Assembly: GCA_947464365.1 (NCBI GenBank)
Contig: CANHWS010000089.1
Span: forward strand, 1 to 11,628
Reading direction: 5' to 3'
DNA length: 11,628 nt
Source of the DNA: Cytophagaceae bacterium
GTDB lineage: Bacteria; Bacteroidota; Bacteroidia; Cytophagales; Flexibacteraceae
Part shown: positions 6,825 through 11,628 of the stretch, piece by piece
Numbering within the stretch: position 1 is the first letter of the stretch
Layout of the letters: each line of letters opens with the position of its first letter
Made by a program: the position numbers and the translations under genes
The notes under the pieces: model-generated
Seen by the model: the letters and a program-made list of their open reading frames with translations, nothing else
Databases searched by the model: none
What the model was told of the DNA's origin: nothing

Positions 6825-7181
6825 ATGTCTTCCACCCCTAGTCCTGATCAAGTACTTGTGCCGCTGCCACCGTTTCAGACGCGATCTTGCCCAGTCCTGA
6901 TCACACCTGGGGCCAAAGCTGAGGCATCGGAAATCCTGCTGCGCAAAAACATCCCTTCTGGCTATTTCCTGAGGCTGGGTGTGCGATCTGGAGCTGGCTG
7001 TGCAGGAACCAATTACATTCTAGGGTTTGACAAGCCATCTGCCAGCGACGACGCCTATGACGTGGAAGGACTAGTCGTGCTGATCGAAAAGAAACACACC
7101 ATGTACTTGATAGGGCTCCAGCTAGATTTTGTCAGTACAGAGGCTGAACGTGGGTTTGTATTTGGGCCAAAGGTGAACTAG
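6825..7181 (+). CDS. HesB/IscA-like iron-sulfur cluster protein without C-terminal Cys pair
   Basis: 118 residues from an ATG at 6825. Residues 1-22 are a Pro/Ser-rich extension. From VLITPGAKAEASEILL (24-39) on, the order follows the A-type Fe-S carrier fold: GYFLRLGVRSGAGCAGTNY (46-64), corresponding to the conserved GVxGGGCSGxxY around the first cluster-binding Cys (here C59), then LGFDKP, then VLIEKKHTMYLIG (85-97), and ERGFVF before the end. In IscA and ErpA the last ten or so residues carry a CxC motif; here the protein stops at FGPKVN and has no such motif. The only other cysteine is C22 in the extension. No frame past the stop supplies a CxC, so this does not look like a recent nonsense or frameshift mutation. 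It may belong to a divergent subfamily; whether it binds a cluster is open. Confidence 0.8.
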   Translation: MSSTPSPDQVLVPLPPFQTRSCPVLITPGAKAEASEILLRKNIPSGYFLRLGVRSGAGCAGTNYILGFDKPSASDDAYDVEGLVVLIEKKHTMYLIGLQLDFVSTEAERGFVFGPKVN

Positions 7182-7438
7182 CTTTCGCAACTCGACAATC
7201 CCGATAGGTCAGTCAAAGAGCAAATCATTGCTGAGGCAAAAAATGGTTCTACGACTAGGCCCAAGGTGATCCTATTGGCTGGAGGGGCGGTTTGTATTGC
7301 CAGATGATGGAAACCACTAGCCTAGATCCAAAAAGCAAGCCTGAAAGTTGCCGAATTTGGTTTCCCCCAAAAATTACTGCATTTTCGGCCTTTAGAGCAT
7401 TAAAAATCACGCTTTAGCACCTCGACCAACAAAAGGCC
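7182..7438 (+). other. Intergenic region between IscA-like and transporter genes
   Basis: 257 bases without a recognised gene. The IscA-like frame stays open for another 41 codons after its TAG, to a TGA at 7305-7307, but this stretch has no start I trust and no known motif. The second half contains the alternative hairpins described for 7350-7438. No terminator with a proper T-run follows the IscA-like gene, so readthrough into the transporter gene is possible. Confidence 0.45.
7350..7438 (+). promoter_or_regulatory. Possible regulatory leader with two exclusive hairpins
   Basis: Stem A pairs GCCGAA (7350-7355) with TTCGGC (7384-7389) and encloses a smaller hairpin, TTTGG (7356-7360) with CCAAA (7367-7371). 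Stem B pairs GGCCTTT (7387-7393) with AAAGGCC (7432-7438). Positions 7387-7389 belong to both, so the stems cannot form together. Stem B ends at the base directly before the transporter ATG at 7439, so it could hide the translation start. Short stems like these also occur by chance. Confidence 0.3.
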
Positions 7439-8752
7439 ATGCCTCCTATCAGCACTACGGGTAGCACCCGATCATCAGCCCAATTTACCAGAAACTACCA
7501 AGGACCGCTGGCCGTCCTGACCTCCCTATTTTTCATCTGGGCCTTCGTCACGAACCTAAATGACATCCTGATTCCTCACCTCAAGAAGGCGTGCGAACTC
7601 ACTGATTTTCAGTCATCTTTAGTACAATCTGCTTTCTTCGGAGCCTATTTTGTCATGTCACTCCCGAGCGGTTGGGTGGTCAAGAAGCTTGGCTACAAAC
7701 GCAGCATTTTAGTGGGCTTGTTTGCAATGTTGGTTGGCGCCTTGTTGTTTATTCCAGCTGCTTATTCACGGCAATACATCCTGTTTTTGTCTGGCCTTTT
7801 CATCTTAGCTAGTGGTGTTACTTTGTTGCAGGTGGCAGCAAACCCGTTTGTTTCGGTCTTAGGTCCGCCCGAAAAAGCGTCATCTAGGCTTAACATGACA
7901 CAGGCCTTCAACTCCTTAGGTGCAGCATTGGCACCTTTCCTTGGTGGCTTGTTAATCTTGAGTGGCAAAGAGTTTTCGGCAGACGAACTGGCGGCCATGA
8001 TCCCTGCAGATCGTATTGCCTATCTTAGCTCTGAGGCTCTGAGTGTTGTATGGCCGTATGTCGGCCTTTCAGTTGTGCTCGTATTACTGATGGCTTTGAT
8101 TCACTTTAGCAACCTGCCCGAAATCGATGAGGATCTGGAACAAGAGGAGGCAGGATACCTAACCGGGCACCATGCCAATAAAACCTCAGTCTGGCAATAC
8201 AGCCACCTAGTTTGGGGCGTTGTGGCCATTTTCTTCTATGTCGGAGCAGAGGTTGCTATTGCTAGCTTTTTGATCAAGTACGCTAAGGAGCTATTGGGCC
8301 TAGCTGAAGCTGATGCCAAAAACTTCCCGAGCTATTACATGGTCTTCGCAATGGCTGGCCGCTTTGCCGGTGCTGCCCTACTCCGCAACCTCAATCCTGC
8401 TCGCACTGTCGGATTCAATGCAGTGGCCAACATCCTGATGGTCGCAGCAGCAATCACCCTGCCGATGAATATTGGGGTCTGGGCCTTGGTCCTAATGGGT
8501 CTTTTCAACTCAATCATGTTCCCGACCATCTTTACCGAGTCGATAAGGGACTTAGGCAAGTTTACAAAGGCAGGCTCATCCCTGCTGATTATGGCAATCG
8601 TTGGCGGTGCCATCATCCCACCAGTGACAGGCTTGGCCTTTGATTATTGCAAAGACCATGGCATCAGCCAGGTGTTTGCATTTTTAGTCCCGGGTGCGAG
8701 CTATCTTGCCGTTGTCTGGTTCGGCTTTGTCGGCCATAAGATTAAGGACTAG
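7439..8752 (+). CDS. MFS sugar:H+ symporter, FucP/GluP (FHS) family
   Basis: 437 residues from an ATG at 7439, with about twelve hydrophobic segments, the normal size and shape of the fucose-hexose symporter family of the major facilitator superfamily. Diagnostic stretches are LTSLFFIWAFVTNLNDILIP (27-46), QSAFFGAYFVMSLPSG (63-78), LLQVAANPFVSVLGPP (129-144) and LNMTQAFNSLGAALAPFLGG (151-170). D42 matches Asp46 of E. coli FucP, needed for proton coupling. The position of FucP Glu135 (LETAANP) is Gln131 here; as I recall, LQVAANP is the form seen in glucose/galactose (GluP) members, so glucose, galactose or an amino sugar is a better guess than fucose. A central cytoplasmic loop lies near 226-250. 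The protein should act in the inner membrane. A strong terminator follows about 65 bases past the stop. Confidence 0.93.
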   Translation: MPPISTTGSTRSSAQFTRNYQGPLAVLTSLFFIWAFVTNLNDILIPHLKKACELTDFQSSLVQSAFFGAYFVMSLPSGWVVKKLGYKRSILVGLFAMLVGALLFIPAAYSRQYILFLSGLFILASGVTLLQVAANPFVSVLGPPEKASSRLNMTQAFNSLGAALAPFLGGLLILSGKEFSADELAAMIPADRIAYLSSEALSVVWPYVGLSVVLVLLMALIHFSNLPEIDEDLEQEEAGYLTGHHANKTSVWQYSHLVWGVVAIFFYVGAEVAIASFLIKYAKELLGLAEADAKNFPSYYMVFAMAGRFAGAALLRNLNPARTVGFNAVANILMVAAAITLPMNIGVWALVLMGLFNSIMFPTIFTESIRDLGKFTKAGSSLLIMAIVGGAIIPPVTGLAFDYCKDHGISQVFAFLVPGASYLAVVWFGFVGHKIKD

Positions 8753-8775
8753 ACGGCATTGCTTGCTGATAACAA

Positions 8776-8806
8776 TCTGGCAAGCTTATAATGCGTTGTA
8801 TATTTG
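8776..8806 (+). promoter_or_regulatory. Probable promoter for the TonB-dependent receptor gene
   Basis: TATATTTG (8799-8806) matches the Bacteroidota -7 consensus TAnnTTTG exactly. TCTG (8776-8779), one mismatch from TTTG, lies 19 bases upstream, within the usual spacing. Transcription would start near 8812, just before the hairpin at 8818. A second, E. coli-like candidate (TTGCTG 8763-8768, 18 bases, TATAAT 8787-8792) overlaps it. Both lie upstream of the terminator hairpin. Confidence 0.45.
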
Positions 8807-8817
8807 GCAATACTATC

Positions 8818-8864
8818 ACCAGCTGTGATCAGGAGCTTTCCTTTTTTCGCAGCTGGTTTTTTTT
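8818..8864 (+). terminator. Strong Rho-independent terminator or attenuator
   Basis: ACCAGCTGTGA (8818-8828) pairs with TCGCAGCTGGT (8847-8857) over 11 bp including one G-U pair. Eight T follow (8857-8864), seven of them unpaired. Inside the loop AGGA (8831-8834) and TCCT (8839-8842) can form a second small hairpin followed by more T. It ends transcripts from the transporter gene, but it also lies only 24 bases ahead of the receptor start codon and after the best receptor promoter, so it may act as an attenuator of the receptor gene. Confidence 0.85.
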
Positions 8865-8888
8865 AGCCCAAATCTCTCCAACTTTTTG

Positions 8889-11300
8889 GTGTCCGCTCTC
8901 GCAAGACAAATATTGCTGCTTACAACGGTCATTGCCGCGATTGGCACCTTACTGCCGATTTCATGCCTTGCCCAGCAGGCGCCTGCAGAGCAAAATGCAA
9001 AAACTAGGCCCCTTACACCAACAACTGGACACTGGATTCGGGGTCTGATAACGGATGCGATAACTGCGGAGGTCTTGCCTGGTGCCACGATCGTTGTGCC
9101 TCGAACTCAGCGTGGGACCCAATCTGATGTCAATGGCCTTTTTGTATTGAATCTTAATACGACAGATACGGTCCGGATTGTTATAAACTATGCTGGGTAC
9201 CAAAGCCACAGCCTACTATTGCGGCCCACAAATGCCAAACGTGGCAAAGAGCTCATCATCAAACTCTACCCCATTGAGCGTGAAGCAGTTGAAGTATTGG
9301 CAGATCAATTAGCATCAGGACAGTCTCGGCTGGATGATGCTAGGCTTGGCGTAGAAAGCATCACTGCAAAGGAAGCCAAAGAGCTGCCAAGTTTTTTTGG
9401 GGAGGCAGATATGCTCAAGGTGCTGCAACTAAAACCTGGCGTCCAGAATGGTGGTGAAGGCAATGCTGGACTTTATATTAGAGGTGGCGGTGCTGACCAA
9501 AACCTGATGCTGATGGATGATGGGCAGATCTATAATGCCCAGCACCTTTATGGGTTCTTTAGCATTTTCAGCCCAGAGGCGATAGATAGAGTGGACTTAC
9601 ACAAAGCTACTTTCCCCGCCCAGTTTGGTGGTAGACTTAGCTCAGTTGTTGAGTTCAAAGTACGCGAAGGAGACAAAGAGAAAACCCATGTTGGGGGTGG
9701 AGTAGGCATCCTAAGCAGTAGGTTGACGGTAGAGGGACCAATCCTAAAGGATAAAGCTAGCTACCTTATCAGTGGTCGTAGGACTTACTTTGACACTTTC
9801 ACACGGCTAATCAACAAAAGCCAGTCTGGTCGGTCGGACTATACACCCATCCCAGACTATTACTTCTATGACCTTAACGGCAAATTCGCTTGGCAGATTG
9901 GGCCTAAGGACAAAATCACCTTGACGGGGTACTTTGGACAAGATGTGTTCTCCACCGCTCGGGAGCGGTTTAAATTCGATTTTGGGTGGTCCAATTCATT
10001 AGGTAGCCTCAGGTGGTTTAGGCAATATAACCAGCACCTAAACGGCACCTTAGGGGTCAGCTACAGCGATTATACCTACCAATTGAGCAACGAGTTTGAC
10101 ACCTTTAGCTACAACCTCACGTCAGGCATCAGGGACTATGCCCTACGGTATGACTGGACTTGGACCCCAACACCACAACACTTAATCAACTTTGGGGGGC
10201 AGGCTACCTATCATGCCTTCACAGTGGGGCGGACTAGCGCCTCTGGCAGTGATGACGAACTGGCATTCAGGTTAGGCCAGATCAAATACGCTCGCGAAGG
10301 CGCCCTTTATTTTGCCGATGACTTTTCACTGTCGGACCGCTGGCTTTTCAACTTAGGGCTGCGGGTTAGTATATTCTCGGACCCTACATCTTATTACATC
10401 GGTCAGGAGCCAAGGGCCTCATTCCGCTACAGAGTAAACAACTGGATTAGTGCGAAGGCTGGATATTCTAGGATGTATCAATATGCTCACCTAGTCAGCA
10501 GCAGTGGTGTGGCACTACCGACTGACTTTTGGTACCCCAGCACCAATAACATCCTACCACAAGTGGGGGACCAAGTTGGTGCTGGTTTGACGGCCTTGCT
10601 GTTTGGTGGTAAGTACCTGTTGAGCACTGAGATTTTCTACAAAAACCAACAGAACCAAATCGACATTAAGGATGGCGCTACCCTATTCCCTAACAACCGT
10701 ATAGACACCATCTTCGCCCGAGGACGTGGGTGGGCATACGGGGCAGAGTTCTACATCGAAAAGAAAGTAGGTCGGACAACAGGCTGGATTGGCTATACCC
10801 TTAGCTATGCTTGGCGGCAGTTTGACATAATAAATAATGGAGAGCCATTTCATCCTCGTTATGATCGTCGTCATGACATCTCTATCGTAGTTAGGCACCA
10901 GTTCAACAAGTCCTTGACGCTGACATCTACCTGGGTGTTCGGCACAGGAAATGCCATAACGTTGCCGCAAGGCAGGTCCTTGATCCAGGACTATAATGGG
11001 ACTACTCCTACCCCACCCAGTATTTCTATACTGCCGCAGGTTAACCAGCGTAATTGGTATCGGATGGAGCCAAACCACCGGATGGATATTTCCTTGGTCT
11101 GGAACCTAAGGCCTCGCTGGGGTGAGTCGGACATCACATTCAGCCTCTATAACGTCTATAATCGAGCCAATCCTTACTTTATCTACTTTGACAACACCTA
11201 CAGCGGACCCAATAGCAGCGGCTTCATTACTGGAGTTCAAGCCAAGCAGGTGAGCCTCTTCCCTATCCTACCAGGGTTGAGTTACAACTTTAGGTACTAG
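8889..11300 (+). CDS. TonB-dependent receptor with carboxypeptidase-regulatory-like domain
   Basis: 803 residues from a GTG at 8889; the adjacent TTG at 8886 is the alternative, and no in-frame ATG exists between the upstream stop (8826-8828) and the signal peptide. The first 30 residues are a signal peptide (basic R at 6, long hydrophobic core, cleavage likely after CLAQ or nearby). Next come a carboxypeptidase-regulatory-like domain (about 50-115, GLITDAITAEVLPGATIVV to NYAGYQS), a probable TonB box around EAVEVLAD (131-139), the plug (about 165-260, with LYIRGGGADQNLMLMDDG and FPAQFGGRLSS), and a 22-strand-type barrel ending in the aromatic residues YNFRY. It is an outer-membrane, energy-dependent importer. 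It lacks the general look and length (about 1000) of SusC proteins, and no SusD follows. The substrate cannot be read from the sequence. The gene converges on the peroxidase gene with 27 bases between stop codons. Confidence 0.95.
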   Translation: MSALARQILLLTTVIAAIGTLLPISCLAQQAPAEQNAKTRPLTPTTGHWIRGLITDAITAEVLPGATIVVPRTQRGTQSDVNGLFVLNLNTTDTVRIVINYAGYQSHSLLLRPTNAKRGKELIIKLYPIEREAVEVLADQLASGQSRLDDARLGVESITAKEAKELPSFFGEADMLKVLQLKPGVQNGGEGNAGLYIRGGGADQNLMLMDDGQIYNAQHLYGFFSIFSPEAIDRVDLHKATFPAQFGGRLSSVVEFKVREGDKEKTHVGGGVGILSSRLTVEGPILKDKASYLISGRRTYFDTFTRLINKSQSGRSDYTPIPDYYFYDLNGKFAWQIGPKDKITLTGYFGQDVFSTARERFKFDFGWSNSLGSLRWFRQYNQHLNGTLGVSYSDYTYQLSNEFDTFSYNLTSGIRDYALRYDWTWTPTPQHLINFGGQATYHAFTVGRTSASGSDDELAFRLGQIKYAREGALYFADDFSLSDRWLFNLGLRVSIFSDPTSYYIGQEPRASFRYRVNNWISAKAGYSRMYQYAHLVSSSGVALPTDFWYPSTNNILPQVGDQVGAGLTALLFGGKYLLSTEIFYKNQQNQIDIKDGATLFPNNRIDTIFARGRGWAYGAEFYIEKKVGRTTGWIGYTLSYAWRQFDIINNGEPFHPRYDRRHDISIVVRHQFNKSLTLTSTWVFGTGNAITLPQGRSLIQDYNGTTPTPPSISILPQVNQRNWYRMEPNHRMDISLVWNLRPRWGESDITFSLYNVYNRANPYFIYFDNTYSGPNSSGFITGVQAKQVSLFPILPGLSYNFRY

Positions 11301-11327
11301 CTCTTGACCTTTCTTGCGGTCTGGGTA

Positions 11328-11628
11328 CTATTTACCCTCCAAAATCTGCTGTGCGTGGTCTTTGGTCTTGGCCTTCTCGATGATGCGTGATAGGTTACCT
11401 GCCTCGTCAATCAAGAAGGTAGTGCGGGCAATGCCCATGTACTTTTTGCCGTACATCGACTTCTCAACCCAAACTCCATAGGCCTCCACTAAGGCATGGT
11501 CAGTATCGGCCACTAATGGGAAGTTGAGATCATACTTGGTGATAAACTTCTGATGACTTTTTTCGTCATCAACGCTGACACCGATGACTTGATAGCCAGC
11601 AGCTTGTAGGACGGGCATACTATCTCGC
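11328..11628 (-). CDS. bcp: Thiol peroxidase, Bcp/PrxQ type (partial, 5' end beyond window)
   Basis: 99 C-terminal residues are visible and the frame runs off the right edge. The codons beyond the Met at 11618 read R-D-S, matching the LRD segment just before this point in Bcp proteins, so that Met is internal. The visible part has VIGVSVDDEKSHQKFITKYD, FPLVADTD, AYGVWVEKSMYGKKYMGI and RTTFLIDEAGN, all typical of the bacterioferritin comigratory protein/PrxQ group of peroxiredoxins, which reduce hydrogen and organic peroxides using thioredoxin. The peroxidatic Cys and any resolving Cys near it lie outside the window, so activity cannot be judged. No cysteine occurs in the visible part. The usual full length is about 150 residues. 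No terminator is evident in the 27 bases between it and the receptor gene. Confidence 0.93.
   Translation of the reverse strand, partial: RDSMPVLQAAGYQVIGVSVDDEKSHQKFITKYDLNFPLVADTDHALVEAYGVWVEKSMYGKKYMGIARTTFLIDEAGNLSRIIEKAKTKDHAQQILEGK

Noticed and set aside
8761..8785. GCTTGC/GCAAGC inverted repeat downstream of the transporter gene
   Set aside because: 6-bp stem with a 13-base loop and no T-run; too weak to call beside the strong terminator at 8818-8864.
11616..11618. ATG at 11618 as the start of the peroxidase gene
   Set aside because: The frame stays open to the window edge, and the preceding residues R-D-S fit the family, so this Met is internal and the gene is partial.

Overview
The window most likely comes from the chromosome of a member of the Bacteroidota. 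This rests on a TonB-dependent receptor with an N-terminal carboxypeptidase-regulatory-like domain, a CTC-type bL25, a zinc-free bL31 of type B, an FHS-family sugar transporter of the FucP/GluP branch, and two promoter-like sequences of the TTTG/TAnnTTTG kind. Ribosome binding sites are weak or absent, as is usual in that phylum. Base composition looks even, near half GC, and I see no tRNA, rRNA, IS element, integrase, phage gene or CRISPR array.

Layout. Positions 1-6374 are all on the minus strand. Reading in the direction of transcription they are: lon protease (start 6374); a lon terminator; a promoter and the operon prs, bL25, bL31B, closed by a strong terminator at 1764-1793; a gene-poor stretch of about 600 bases; a Cys-rich lipoprotein with its own terminator; and a YitT-family membrane protein cut by the window edge. 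From about 6650 the plus strand carries a probable 55-residue small protein one base ahead of a HesB/IscA-like protein, then an MFS sugar transporter, then a TonB-dependent receptor. A bcp-type thiol peroxidase, cut by the right edge, converges on the receptor gene from the minus strand.

How the genes relate. prs makes PRPP for nucleotide synthesis and shares an operon with two ribosomal proteins, a growth-linked arrangement. Lon and the peroxidase are stress and housekeeping functions. The transporter (inner membrane) and the receptor (outer membrane) are adjacent and could take up a common sugar, but a strong terminator separates them, so this is only an inference.

Most of the window is ordinary housekeeping sequence and I do not see a new multi-gene system. 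The best leads are non-coding: a promoter, terminator hairpin and start codon packed into about 115 bases ahead of the receptor gene; two mutually exclusive hairpins ahead of the transporter gene; and the small ORF coupled to an IscA-like protein that lacks the C-terminal cysteines.
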